A DNA stretch of 64,000 bases. Origin: Aplysia californica (lineage: Eukaryota; Mollusca; Gastropoda; Aplysiida; Aplysiidae). The stretch is taken from contig NW_004797518.1 of assembly GCF_000002075.1 (NCBI RefSeq), positions 619,731 through 683,730 on the forward strand. The letters run 5' to 3'. The translations under genes were made by a program, and so were the position numbers. How positions within the stretch are numbered: the stretch's first letter is position 1; every line of letters begins with the position of its first letter. The notes under the pieces are model-generated. The model saw only the letters and a program-made list of their open reading frames with translations, made no database searches and had not been told where the DNA came from. This document shows, one piece after another, positions 13,401-24,752 of the stretch.

Positions 13401-16400
13401 CTTCGATAGTTTTTTTACTTTAAATTTTAAAAATTCAATTTAAGAACAAATTTTTTTTGCCAGTTTTAGATCACACTTTACGCTTGGTTTTCATAGTTTA
13501 TGACTCATAATTTATCTTTCTAGTTTGTTCTTGATAAATGTTAAAGGAGTAATACAATGAAGCAAACTTTTTCCCTTGTTTTTAATGGATGAGTGATTCA
13601 TATATTTGTTTGCTTTTGACTACTTATGCACCTATTGTTGACTGTCGAATATATTGAGATGATGTGGTATGCTTTAATAGCTTATGATATCTCTGTGTAA
13701 TTCCTACGTTAACTGCTTTACTTCACTTTCTTTGCATCCTGTACATTTACAAAGCACAATCTAATGAATATTTCTGACCTAGTTACTAAGATGTAGGTCT
13801 GCTATGGAGATAACAGAGTTAAAATATGAAATCTGAACTTCAGTTGTTTGGAAAGTTTGCAGTTGTTTTCCATGTTATTTTCTCTTCATGTTAATTCAGT
13901 TTGAGCACTTGCAATAATTATAGCATTACCGGACCCATTTATAGTCACATACTGTATAGGTTTGTTTTGTGTGGTACACAAAAAGCAGCATTCTAAAATT
14001 GTTTATCTTCACCCAGAGCAAACCAGCCAGGTGGAGAGATTTTCACACTGCCACTCCTGTGGGAACCACAATGTTTGTGTTTGGAGGTCGATGTGATGAG
14101 GGCGGAGACCAGTTCACCAATAATGAAATCTACTGTAATAAAGTGATGGCCTTCGACACAACTTCAGACACCTGGCTTCGACCCACACCACCTCCACCTG
14201 GTGCTCCCGCTGGGAGAAGGAGCCACTCTGCTTGTGAGTAAGGCTGTATCTTCCTATGGCTGGTCATGGACCTTTTTTAGATGTGAAATATAGTAAGCTC
14301 TTGACTGTGTTAAAAAAGTGATAAATTTACAAGATTGCACATTGTATGATGTATTGATGAGACAAGATTCACCACGTCTTGAGGGGAAAAAAAGTAATGT
14401 ATGTTCTCTGGTGAAGGAGAGGAGCAGATGAGAAATTTTAGTGAGTTTTTTGTCTTTTTAGTGTGTTAGGTAGACTTTGTCCTGCCCACCGTCTCCTCTG
14501 TTCTCTCTAGGACGGGAGTACTGACAGCATACTATGTGGTGTGGTTATTTTTATTTTTGGTTTTTTTTTGTTGTTTTGGGGGCTTTTTTTTACACCACAG
14601 ACAGAACTCTTAACCATTCTACTCCCAAGCTCCTTTTCTGTTCTTTCCCACTGTTTTTCACGTCCAAAATATGACATTTAATAACCAAAATCTCAAACAT
14701 GTTGTTTTAGCAAAAAGTTTTATGTGTTTTCTCTTTTCAGTTGAGTACAATGGTGCAATATATGTCTTTGGGGGCTACAATGGCCTCAGAGAAACCCACT
14801 TCAACGATCTCCACCGACTTGATCTGTGTAAGTAACCTTGAAGTCTTTAGTCTGATGAATCTTAGGTACTGTGTTACAAGTTAATGGTACGTTTTCAATC
14901 TGTATAGTAATTTTAGTCGGAACCAGAAACTAAATTTTTCCCTTGTCTTCTGAGAATTTTGGTACCGTTCTTTTACCTCTGTTGTTATTTTCTTTAAAAA
15001 TGGCGGTCGTATTGATGTAATCAAAGTGTTGCAAAATTTTCTAATCACCTGCAACCCCATGTTGGACAGATAATAAAACATTACTAAGCGCACCAAACAT
15101 CTACACATCAACAGAGGACAATCACTAAAACATAGATTTGGAGCTTAATGTCTCTCAAGACTGAAATCATTGCAGATTAGTATTTTATTACCTCAAGTGT
15201 GCAGATTTGTCTATATATCAACAAAAATAGTCTTTTCCCGGCTGGCATCGTCCCCAATCCTGCTCCCCGTGTTGGGTCATATACTTTAGGGGTTCCGTGG
15301 AAGGGTCTATGCGAATTGATCCCAGCGGAAGACTTTATATTAACAGAAAATGAACTGACCTCTATATGGGTGCAGTTTTTGAGTTAGCCATCAAATGTAT
15401 TTTGCATATTTAGAAAACTTTGAGGCAGTTTCTAAAGGCTTTATATTTAACCTCTTCGTTGCCGCGCCTGTAGAATTTATAGTAGTAGTTATAAGGGAAG
15501 TTACTTTCTAAAATCTTGTAATTATCATTGGGGTACCTTCCCTTTATGTTTACCTCCATTTTCCCCCATTTGAAAGCGTCAGATTCAGATTTTAGCTCGA
15601 AGAGAAGATTAGATCTAGATCTGACACATCTAGATCTACCACACAAAATTCATTAACTGGCAGTAAACACAGATGGGCTTACATGTATGTATATGGATTG
15701 TACGAGGGTTGTATAATGTAGGAAAAGCCTCTAGTCACTTCTTCTTTACCTGCAAACACTCACACAACATGTATTCCCCTTATTTTGGTCTCAGTTTATC
15801 ATTACTCGAATGTGTGTTGTTTATGTTGTTTGGTGGTGTTGTTTTTGGCATCATGTGACTTACTCCAACTTTTCTCCATCTATCTCACTATGAAATTCCC
15901 CCTAAAGTATATCAGTAGAAATGTGATTCAATGTAGAATGTACATGCAGAAATTCATGAGGAAATATTCATATAAATAAAAAAAGTTGTGGGATGTAGAG
16001 TGGGGCCACACCTGATCTGCTTTGGTTCATGGGATTTCCTCCGGCACCGGGGCCTATTTACCAGCGGCATTGAGAGGGTTAAACCCAAAGGCGTTAAATA
16101 TATCACCGGAAATGCCATTCTTAGCTTTATAGTTCTCCGCCAACGAAAAGACTGTATTCAATTATCAATCTTTCTATGAAGCATTTGAATGCATGGTTTT
16201 GGAGTCAATTTTTGAACTGGCTGACCAGGAGGGGCTTCGCTTTCTACGACGATTCTCCAGCTCCACGTACACATACATACAAACAACTGACATTGTATTG
16301 AGGAAAAGTGGAACTTTTTCATGGAGTACAGCATTTGGTGCTTTATAGTGACAGAGCAAAGAAACAGTTATTTGAATTGCCCTGATTTTGCAGAATTTAC

Positions 16401-19400
16401 CCGCTCTAAAGATCTCGAGTTTGGCTTACGTGCCGTGTGTATGCTATCTAATTTTAGAAATGAGACCTCTGATTTGTCAACCATGTCCAACAGTTGGGTG
16501 GGTTGGGAGTCAATGAAACTTCTGTTAACAACCAAAATTTAAGAATGGCTTGGANNNNNNNNNNNNNNNNNNNNNNNNNNNNNNNNNNNNNNNNNNNNNN
16601 NNNNNNNNNNNNNNNNNNNNNNNNNNNNNNNNNNNNNNNNNNNNNNNNNNNNNNTTCTGCTTTCCTTTAATTAACACATTATCTGTTGCTTGCTCTTTAT
16701 TCCACAATGTGAAGAGAAGTTGACTGTAATCATATTTTCTAGTGAGGTCATATTGGGTTAAGTGACGCTAACCATGATAATTTGTGTTTGTATTTATTTC
16801 AGAGTGGAACTGTCTATAATGTCATCAGAAAGCACAGTTAATAGAATGCATACGACGAATGGCTGAAAAATAATTCAACTTTATTTTCGATTACTGTAAA
16901 CGAACTCACCAAGCTTCAATAACACATGTTCACTTACATTTGTGCAATTTTACGATAACATATAGAAACTATTGGTGTAGCTGTGGCAGGACTGCTGCCT
17001 TGTATAAGATGTGGCTACTCTTTAGTGGACTGGGGAAAAAAAGATGAATGTGCACTGTCATGGTAATATTCATGCACTTTATCATATCTGGAATGAGTCT
17101 GTAGAACAACACTGCCACGTTTGTTTGTTCTGTTAACCATTTCTTTGTTAGATTATGATTTATGCTGTAAGTACACTATTGTCAGTTTGGGTCTTTATCC
17201 TATGCTTTGAGACCCAACAAGATCTGGCATTATTTGTTGCTCTGGAGCACTATTTCAAAATGATTGCTTCAGTGTATCATTCACTGATAAATGTGTACCA
17301 GGTAAAAACCTCACTGACTTGTACGCAGCACAGTTCGAAAGTGAAAACTATTTTGCAGCCTTTTGCAAATTCACAGTACCAGTACTGCCAACAGATGTTA
17401 CCTAATCCTCAGGATGTATTCACAAGTACTTAGTGCTCTTCAAATCCAGTTTGTGCCTATGGTGAGGAACCACGCAAGAAAAAAAAATTACGGGAAAGAG
17501 ATGAGGTTTTAAGTTTTTATAGTAAGCATATCATGCCCCTTCGAGTAAAATAACAAGTTTTTTTGTCACTTTAGTAAATGTATTTTTATAACTGGATATC
17601 TATAATCATCAAATTTTAGTTGAGTAGTAGACCGTGAAATTTGATGTTATATTTAATGAAGACAGTGCATGTCTCAAGACTTGTGATTTTCTAAATTAAA
17701 AAAAGAATTGAATTTCACAGTCAGCACATTGCATGTGGTGGAGTTGTAACTGTGCATGGCATATTATTGAGGGAGTTTGGAGTAATAGTTGCGCAAGTTG
17801 AAAGGAAGCCCGAGTGAATGTGACCAAAGACTGTAAACCGTTTGTTTTTACTTGGCAAAATTCATTTCAAGAAATCAGTTTACTATATTTAGTGGAGTGT
17901 AGTGGAGGGCAATGGTATATTGTGGTAACTCAAGATAAATAGGTGCATATTTAGAAGGAAGCACAGAGGATTGATTGCAAATGGAAGACTGTATACCAAG
18001 AGTTTATTTTTAATTTATAAAACCAACTTTTATTAAATCAACAGAATTCATGTACAGTTATGACTATTATATAAATTTGTTGTATATTATTGTGCGTAGT
18101 TGTGATATGTAGTCGTTTTAAAACGAAGCACAAATAAATGAAGCGTGTGTCGTTTCTTGCTTGATACACTTGAACGATGATGTTTTCTTATGGTTCATGT
18201 CACAGTATTTTCTTGTAAACCACGCTTTCACCACTTTACTAAAAATTAAAAACCGCCCTTCTATCGAATTCTAGCTCATTGGGTCAAAGTTCTGTATTGT
18301 TCCGCACCTATGTTGTGTCATGCAGGCCATTTACCTGAGCTGTGCGAAATGAAGATAGGAACTGCAATTCAGAACTTTTGGCTTACATGTTTTCAGCTGT
18401 TGAGTGTACAATCTACTTTTCCAATATTCTGTAATATACACATGGTATATGCAGCTGCGAGCGCCGTAAAACCCTCTACCATAATAGAAAGACTCCTGTA
18501 ATCATAAGATTGCGGATTGATGGCTCAGGGCTCAGTTTGATCTGATCCTTTGTCCTCAGGAAAGGCACTTTACACTGATCAGTTCTGCTGGGAATGCATG
18601 TTCATTTCGGAGGTCCTGCCCTGCAAATAACCTTACAGTGTTGCAAGGGGCAGTCAACCTGCACAATTTCGATTTTCAATTTGACTTTGAGATTGTACGT
18701 CCTTTTCTTTTTTCAGCTACAATGCAATGGACAGAACTTGAAGTTCCTGGCAAGTGTCCATCTCCCCGAAGAAGACAGTGTGCTTGTGTGGTAGGCTCCA
18801 AAGTCTACTTCTTCGGGGGAACCAGCCCAAAAAGCCCAGACAAAGGGGCACCCTTAAGACAAACAGATTCAGACCTCATCGATCGTTCTGATTTGTTTGT
18901 CTTAGATTTTGGTAAGTTGGTCTCTGAACACTGGTGTTGCTCAGGCTTTAGATTTGACACTAGATTCATGTTGTGAAAAGTTTTGATTTGTCAGATCAAT
19001 TATTCAGTGTCAGAACGCTTAGAGTCTGTCAACGTGAGAGGGTAAAATAAAGAATATTACTTCAACCCTAGAAGGCAAAATGAATATATATATATATATG
19101 TATTCCTCTGTTAGTAAATTTATAGACTTTATCTTTATCTTTTTCTCTTGATTTGATTGAAACGCTTTGGGGCATTCTGTTTGAGAATGAAAATTGGTTT
19201 CTATTACTTTTTTTTTTCTTTTGGGTTTTTCTTTCGCTTCATTTCAGGATGTCAAAGTGATAGTGAGTCGGTTTTTTTCAATAGTTCTTATGTGTGCTGA
19301 CTTGTCTTTGGGACTTTAAGCCCTTGACTGCTCTCCGTATATGCACCCCATGATAAGGAAAATTTCACCGTCACGAGATGTCTCGGGTCATAATCTTTAA

Positions 19401-21545
19401 TCGATGTTTGTTGGCTTTTTATAAGAGACAGATCGGTAAAACTTATATCAATAGCTAGAGCAATGAAGAGATGAATTCATCCATTGACATGACCTTCTTA
19501 GAACAAGCCATAATGATGTAAACAACTCTAATGTATTGAAACTGAACAAGCGCTCTGATTCTATACGTTGGCTCTGTCCGCACGATGTGTGTTATAAAGA
19601 CAACACACTTCTCTTTTTTCTATCTGTAACAAAGCTCACGCTTCCAATCAAACTATGTATCAATAGAAGGAGAAATGAAGAGATGGCTTTGTCCATAGAC
19701 AAGGTCTAAAACTTACTAAAACTAAAGACAAGATCTGGGTAGAACAAGCCATAACATTAACAATGCAAACAACTGAGACTGAACAAGTGTTTCAAGTCCA
19801 CTTGACTTCTCTGACTGTTTCACGTGACGTGTGTAAGAAATATAACACACCTTGATCTGTTTTCGGTTATAGAACCTGCAGTCCCCGTCCATTAGTCTAT
19901 ATGTGTAGACATGACCTCACAACTGAAATGGTAAGCTTTCAAAGGATGTCACTCTCTTTATTCAAAATTTAATAGAAGCTGAGATAGCAATGAAACAAAA
20001 CACGAGTTTTAGCTGCCTTACGTGATACGTTTATAGAGTACTAGGCAGCAAATTATCGAGGCATATGAAATATGTCTACAGCGCAGTCTTGGGCATATGT
20101 TGCTGTTACTGGAGCAGAATTTCAGTTTAGCTATTAGGCAGGATGTAGTCGGTTATAAAATTGTTTAAATATATTGTGCTACGCCATTATAAGAAACCTT
20201 TAAATGATTTTATATTTAATTTAGTAATTTCATGGACTTTGTGTGCTTTCAGAACCCTCACTGAAGACCTTGTCCTCACTGGTGATTCTTGAGCACAATC
20301 TTGATCGAACGTATCTACCTCGTGAACTCAGGTAGGTTTGATTTTGTGCGTTTTCAGAGCCTAATGTGTTGGTGGTATAGAATGGGCATTCTAATGAAGA
20401 AATTGCACCTTTTAGCAGCTCTCCGATTTGGTGCATGTTTGAGAAAACACTGTGCAGACATGTAATATTTAATTCAAATATTCAAATTATGGAGCACAGA
20501 GCATAAACTGAATTCTGAAACTGTACCACACTTTGTTCTTTTTCTTTTTCTATTCCAGGCAATTGGTCAAATCATTATTTGTCTGACCCTTTGACCAAAT
20601 AGATTTAATAGGAGATACAAACTACTTTTTGCATTTATCTATATGGTATGTGCTCCACTGTTTTGGGACTTTGGCTTAGTATTGCCATCTATATTCTTTA
20701 CTTGACTGGCCTTAGATAGAGTTAGTGTGGGTGGTTGGCAGATGCTCTAGTGTGGTTTGCTCCTTTTTTCTTTAAAAAAATATGGTCCTTACCTTTCCTC
20801 CTTTTTTTTTTGCATGTTACCCTCTTGTAACATCTCAAGTCTTCAGCTCATAGATCTATATGACATGACCTATTTGTGTTGCAAGTATCTTAAAGTAAAA
20901 ATCTTAAAACTTTAAATACTGCTTAATAAAGTCTGTTAGTCTCTTTGTTTGTTAATTTGTGGTGGTTGTAAGATGAGATATATTATGAAAGTGGGTGGTT
21001 GGCGGGTGCTCTGGTGTGGTTTGCTCCTTCTTTCCTACCGTCTATGGTCCTTATCTTCCCTTCTTCTTTTTTATGATTGTTTTTCTCTTGTAACACCTCT
21101 AATCTTCTGGCGCTCATTTGACCTTATGCAGTTGCGAGTGCTGTAAAACCTCTACTAAAGAAACAACTGACTTTAAGCAGTTGCGAACGCCGTAAAACCT
21201 CTACAAAAAAAATGTTTTTTAAAGATAATGAAAGTGGTGTGATAATATGTCTAAACATATAGGTAGAGGAGTCTTGATGTCAGCGAATGTTACTGCTAAA
21301 TAAATAAGTACATGCATAACAAAGATTTGTTTTTTTGTTCTGTTTTCTTGTATTTTATACATTATCTGTTGCTCTTTATTCCACAATGTGAAGAGAAGTT
21401 GACTGTAATCATATTTTCTAGTGAGGTCATATTGGGTTAAGTGACGCTAACCATGATAATTTGTGTTTGTATTTATTTCAGAGTGGAACTGTCTATAATG
21501 TCATCAGAAAGCACAGTTAATAGAATGCATACGACGAATGGCTGA
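7424..21545 (+). CDS. KLHDC3: KLHDC3 kelch-domain E3 ligase substrate receptor, 9 coding exons
   Basis: Exons read from splice sites and frame: 7424-7577, 8190-8360, 9828-9943, 13077-13148, 14017-14233, 14741-14827, 18717-18911, 20253-20331, 21482-21545. Phases join cleanly to 384 aa (human about 382 aa). The N-terminus aligns closely with vertebrate KLHDC3 (EGGPKRVNHAAVA, FGGYCSGEDY). Kelch blades are seen at FGGY (29-32), LWGGRND, IFAGYE, VFGGRCDEGG, VFGGYN and FFGGTSP; blade 3 has AG where human has GG. A BC-box-like stretch SLKTLSSLVI (340-349) and a Cul2-box-like LPRELRVEL (359-367) follow, then a C-terminal glycine. Family knowledge: KLHDC3 joins Elongin B/C and CUL2 to recognise C-terminal glycine degrons. 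The start is the first ATG after an acceptor at 7406. The last intron splits the Cul2 box. The identity is firm; intron 6 holds a gap and a duplicated terminal exon. Confidence 0.93.
8608..9022 (+). repeat. Interspersed repeat R5, copy 1 (KLHDC3 intron 2)
   Basis: About 415 bp aligning end to end with 38,466-38,892 in the same orientation (shared GTCAATTTTTGGACATGTGG, TCGCCTGGTTTCAGAG, CAAAGTTTGGC). No coding potential or terminal repeats were recognised; the family is unknown. Confidence 0.7.
10649..11575 (+). repeat. Interspersed repeat R3, copy 1 (KLHDC3 intron 3)
   Basis: About 930 bp aligning along its length with the reverse complement of 54,430-56,042. Landmarks: AGGGCTCCCCTTTTCTGACC at the start, CAGGATCTCAATGGGG in the middle, and the segment AATTGCGACGCACAAATGATC (in reverse) near the end. 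It lacks the three insertions found in copy 2 and so serves as the reference empty copy. Classification unknown. Confidence 0.75.
11606..11730. repeat. Minisatellite, two 60-bp units rich in CAGTACTGG
   Basis: Two near-identical units sharing AACTCCCAGTACTACTGTAG. Each unit is internally symmetrical around CAGTACTG. Confidence 0.7.
11890..12265 (+). repeat. Interspersed repeat R4, copy 1
   Basis: Aligns with 61,290-61,640 in the same orientation: TCATTATCAACTCCATC, AAAGTGCRATAG, AACCTGCCAGA, GCATTTCCTGCA and TTTGTGCCAATTTC. Family unknown; it sits in a KLHDC3 intron here and in a striatin intron there. Confidence 0.65.
12397..13024. mobile_element. Possible pogo-like non-autonomous DNA element
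   Basis: The right end reads inward TACAGTTGAACTTATGTAAG and repeats an AAGACGGCCACC motif also found near the left end. The left terminus is poorly matched, so the borders are approximate. Confidence 0.35.
15451..16078. mobile_element. piggyBac-like non-autonomous element, TTAA target duplication
   Basis: TTAA at 15447-15450 and 16079-16082 bounds 628 bp. Inward-reading ends are CCTCTTCGTTGCCGC and CCCTCTCAATGCCGC, a good terminal inverted repeat with the CC(C) start usual for piggyBac. No transposase reading frame lies inside. It sits in KLHDC3 intron 6. Confidence 0.7.
16555..16654. other. Assembly gap, 100 N
   Basis: Exactly 100 N, the usual placeholder for a gap of unknown size. It directly abuts the duplicated KLHDC3 terminal block. 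Confidence 0.99.
16655..18451 (+). repeat. Duplicate copy of KLHDC3 terminal exon and 3' flank inside intron 6
   Basis: About 1.79 kb that matches 21,346-23,131 almost base for base. I counted roughly ten differences, including small indels. It starts directly after a 100-N gap and ends at a TATATG junction where this copy turns into a SINE-like tail and the other into a TG microsatellite. It contains the terminal KLHDC3 exon at 16803-16866. Exon 6 ends in phase 1 and this exon needs phase 2, so splicing 6 to here would be out of frame. It may be a real local duplication or a retained haplotype or assembly fragment; the gap beside it favours the latter. Confidence 0.85.
16803..16866 (+). pseudogene. 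Extra copy of KLHDC3 terminal coding exon
   Basis: The acceptor (TTTCAG) and the coding end with its TGA stop at 16864-16866 are identical to the functional copy at 21482-21545. Lying between exons 6 and 7, and out of phase with exon 6, it cannot give the normal product. It is either a decoy exon or an assembly artefact. Confidence 0.7.
19430..19865. repeat. Diverged tandem duplication, about 210-bp unit
   Basis: Two units share ATCAATAG, AATGAAGAGATG, TAGAACAAGCCATAA, ACTGAACAAG and TATAACACAC in the same order. They lie in KLHDC3 intron 7. The start of the unit near 19,319 resembles other element ends here, but no TSD was found. Confidence 0.5.
20735..20905 (+). mobile_element. SINE-like element S3, degraded copy
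   Basis: Head GCTCTAGTGTGGTTTGCTCC, then a CTTGTAACATCT segment and a degraded form of the shared 3' tail (TTGTGTTGCAAG). Same order as 21,000-21,200. Confidence 0.5.
21000..21200 (+). mobile_element. SINE-like element S3 with duplicated 3' tail
   Basis: Head GGTGCTCTGGTGTGGTTTGC, pyrimidine-rich middle, then the tail GCAGTTGCGAGTGCTGTAAA. A second tail copy (GCAGTTGCGAACGCCGTAAA) follows within 40 bases. Located in the last KLHDC3 intron. Confidence 0.6.
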
Positions 21546-23131
21546 AAAATAATTCAACTTTATTTTCGATTACTGTAAACGAACTCACCAAGCTTCAATA
21601 ACACATGTTCACTTACATTTGTGCAATTTTACGATAACATATAGAAACTATTGGTGTAGCTGTGGCAGGACTGCTGCCTTGTATAAGATGTGGCTACTCT
21701 TTAGTGGACTGGGGGAAAAAAGATGAATGTGCACTGTCATGGTAATATTCATGCACTTTATCATATCTGGAATGAGTCTGTAGAACAACACTGCCACGTT
21801 TGTTTGTTCTGTTAACCATTTCTTTGTTAGATTATGATTTACGCTGTAAGTACACTATTGTCAGTTTGGGTCTTTATCCTATGCTTTGAGACCCAACAAG
21901 ATCTGGCATTATTTGTTGCTCTGGAGCACTATTTCAAAATGATTGCTTCAGTGTATCATTCACTGATAAATATGTACCAGGTAAAAACCTCACTGACTTG
22001 TACGCAGCACAGTTCGAAAGTGAAAACTATTTTGCAGCCTTTTGCAAATTCACAGTACCAGTACTGCCAACAGATGTTACCTAATCCTCAGGATGTATTC
22101 TCAAGTACTTAGTGCTCTTCAAATCCAGTTTGTGCCTATGGTGAGGAACCACGCAAGAAAAAATTTTTACGGGAAAGAGATGAGGTTTTAAGTTTTTATA
22201 GTAAGCATATCAGGCCCCTTCGAGTAAAATAAAAAGTTTTTTTGTCACTTTAGTAAATGTATTTTTATAACTGGATATCTATAATCATCAAATTTTAGTT
22301 GAGTAGTAGACCGTGAAATTTGATGTTATATTTAATGAAGACAGTGCATGTCTCAAGACTTGTGATTTTCTAAATTAAAAAAAGAATTGAATTTCACAGT
22401 CAGCACATTGCATGTGGTGGAGTTGTAACTGTGCATGGCATATTATTGAGGGAGTTTGGAGTAATAGTTGCGCAAGTTGAAAGGAAGCCCGAGTGAATGT
22501 GACCAAAGACTGTAAACCGTTTGTTTTTACTTGGCAAAATTCATTTCAAGAAATCAGTTTACTATATTTAGTGGAGTGTAGTGGAGGGCAATGGTATATT
22601 GTGGTAACTCAAGATAAATAGGTGCATATTTAGAAGGAAGCACAGAGGATTGATTGCAAATGGAAGACTGTATACCAAGAGTTTATTTTTAATTTATAAA
22701 ACCAACTTTTATTAAATCAACAGAATTCATGTACAGTTATGACTATTATATAAATTTGTTGTATATTATTGTGCGTAGTTGTGATATGTAGTCGTTTTAA
22801 AACGAAGCACAAATAAATGAAGCGTGTGTCGTTTCTTGCTTGATACACTTGAACGATGATGTTTTCTTATGGTTCATGTCACAGTATTTTCTTGTAAACC
22901 ACGCTTTCACCACTTTACTAAAAATTAAAAACCTCCCTTCTATCGAATTCTAGCTCATTGGGTCAAAGTTCTGTATTGTTCCGCACCTATGTTGTGTCAT
23001 GCAGGCCATTTACCTGAGCTGTGCGAAATGAAGATAGGAACTGCAATTCTGAACTTTTGGCTTACATGTTTTCAGCTGTTGAGTGTACAATCTACTTTTC
23101 CAATATTCTGTAATATACACATGGTATATGT
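21346..23131 (+). repeat. Second (properly ordered) copy of the 1.79-kb duplicated block
   Basis: Downstream partner of 16,655-18,451. It holds the terminal KLHDC3 exon in correct order and phase after exon 8. The match ends at a TATATG followed by a short (TG)n run. Confidence 0.85.
21546..22840 (+). other. KLHDC3 3' UTR with candidate poly(A) signals
   Basis: The terminal exon continues past the stop at 21543-21545 without an obvious intron. A canonical AATAAA lies at 22812-22817 and a weaker candidate near 22228-22233, which reads AATAAC in the duplicate copy. The whole interval is repeated upstream at about 16,867-18,160. The real cleavage site cannot be decided without transcripts. Confidence 0.5.
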
Positions 23132-23933
23132 GTGTGTGTGTGTGTGCCTGGTGAAAGCTACCAGATGGTGCATTTTGAGGAATTGGGTTTTATTGCAATT
23201 TTCTCGTACAAAAATAATTTCTGAACAACATTACTTAAAAATTCTAAAGATAGCTTCAGTGTTTTGTAAGATCTGGTCAGTATTGTAAGGAAATGTGTGG
23301 AAACAAAGCAAGAAAAATGGCTTTGAAGTTTCCCTCAAATCTAGATCGAGTTCTTCTCCAAATGAATATATATCAATCGATCAATCGGCCAGCCTGGTTA
23401 TTTTTCTCCGAAACCCTTGACAACATAGTTACTACTCCAAGTGCAACTTCTTAAAGCAGTGTTTTCATAATGAATTCATAGGCAAATGGTGCTAGCAATT
23501 TCGCAGGATGCCTTTGTTTTGCTCATGTAGTGGTTGTTGACAGTACATATTATGTGTGGCGCTTCCCTTCATTTACTCTGTCATTGTATTTGGGGGCCCT
23601 ATGCATTGAGAAAATGGAAACGAACTGACTTAAATTTTGATATGCGATGTGAAGGGGTAGATTTTTTTTTCAGGAGTTGTAAAAATCGTCATCAATGACA
23701 ATGCCTGAAATTTTGAAGAATGGCTTTGAGACTTTGCTTTACTCGTATCAGATATCTCCAACACTTCGAGGGATGGTGAATTTACAGGAAAAAAGAGAGG
23801 CATTGAAGAGAACCAAAGGAAGTAACTAATGATATAGTAGAATGTGCAAAGTCTCTCAATCTTTGCTGTTTTGGTACTTTTATGTGTAATTAACAGTAAT
23901 TCATTGCCCGAGAAAGGTCACAATCCGTGGGTC

Positions 23934-24202
23934 TCAACTCAGAATTCTAAAAAAGGAGGAATTTCCGGGTGATCGCCACAGAAGCCCATTTTCGCAAAAC
24001 ACCCTTTTTTATTATACCTTTGAACCCTAGAATGCTGAAATAAAAACCATCGATTTATCAAAGCAAGGTAAATTCCCGGGGCCTGGCAGTCACCCTGCTC
24101 CCAGCAACTCTCTTTCTGATTGGCCCGCTGTCGCGGTAGTGGAGTTTAGCGGAGGAAATGGCGGTAGCGGAAATCCGCTAAATAGCGGAATATTGAGACC
24201 CA
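23934..24202. mobile_element. Short TIR element related to repeat R8
   Basis: About 269 bp beginning GGGTCTCAACTCAGAATTC and ending AATATTGAGACCC, so GGGTCTCAA is inverted at the ends. The right side (TAGCGGAAATCCGCTAAATA) matches the left end of 49,025-49,930. It looks like an internally deleted relative. Confidence 0.6.
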
Positions 24203-24738
24203 TGCAATCTGACCTAAATTTTGATATGCAGTGTAGGGTTTGTTTCTATGAATGAGTCATAGAAACCCTCCTCAAAGTAGGAAGGAAAATATGGCAATAA
24301 AAAATGTTCTCACATATTTTTTAATATTACTTAAGATGACTAGTGTCAAAGGCTTCTTTTAAAATTCATTTGATCATAAAGTAAATAGAGAAGAGGCCAA
24401 AGAATCATTTTTGGATGGAACTCGAGTTTTGGCCTTTTATGCTTTGTTATTCTGTTTGAGGAAATGAGTCTAATGGTACCTTTCTTTAGGCATGCACACA
24501 TATATGTACATGTATATTTATATATTATATTTGCGCTCACTTAAGCAAAGATATCTCCCAACGTGTCAAAGTATGATAAATTTACAGAAAAAAAGAGAGG
24601 CATGGAAGAGAACCAAAGGAAGTAACTCTGATGATATAATAAGTACTCCGAGCATCCACCTTCACATGACTAGATTCAAGTAAGGTAGTAGTTCTAGTAC
24701 TTTTAGCAGAGCCTTGTGTAAGATGATGCCTCGTGATA

Positions 24739-24752
24739 CCAGCAGGGGGCGA
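24739..24752 (+). promoter_or_regulatory. CTCF-like core motif CCAGCAGGGGGCGA
   Basis: Exact match to the CCASYAGRKGGC core known for bilaterian CTCF. It lies in the interval between the convergent KLHDC3 and AP4S1 genes. About 0.1 chance match is expected in 64 kb on both strands, so it is suggestive only. Confidence 0.35.
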
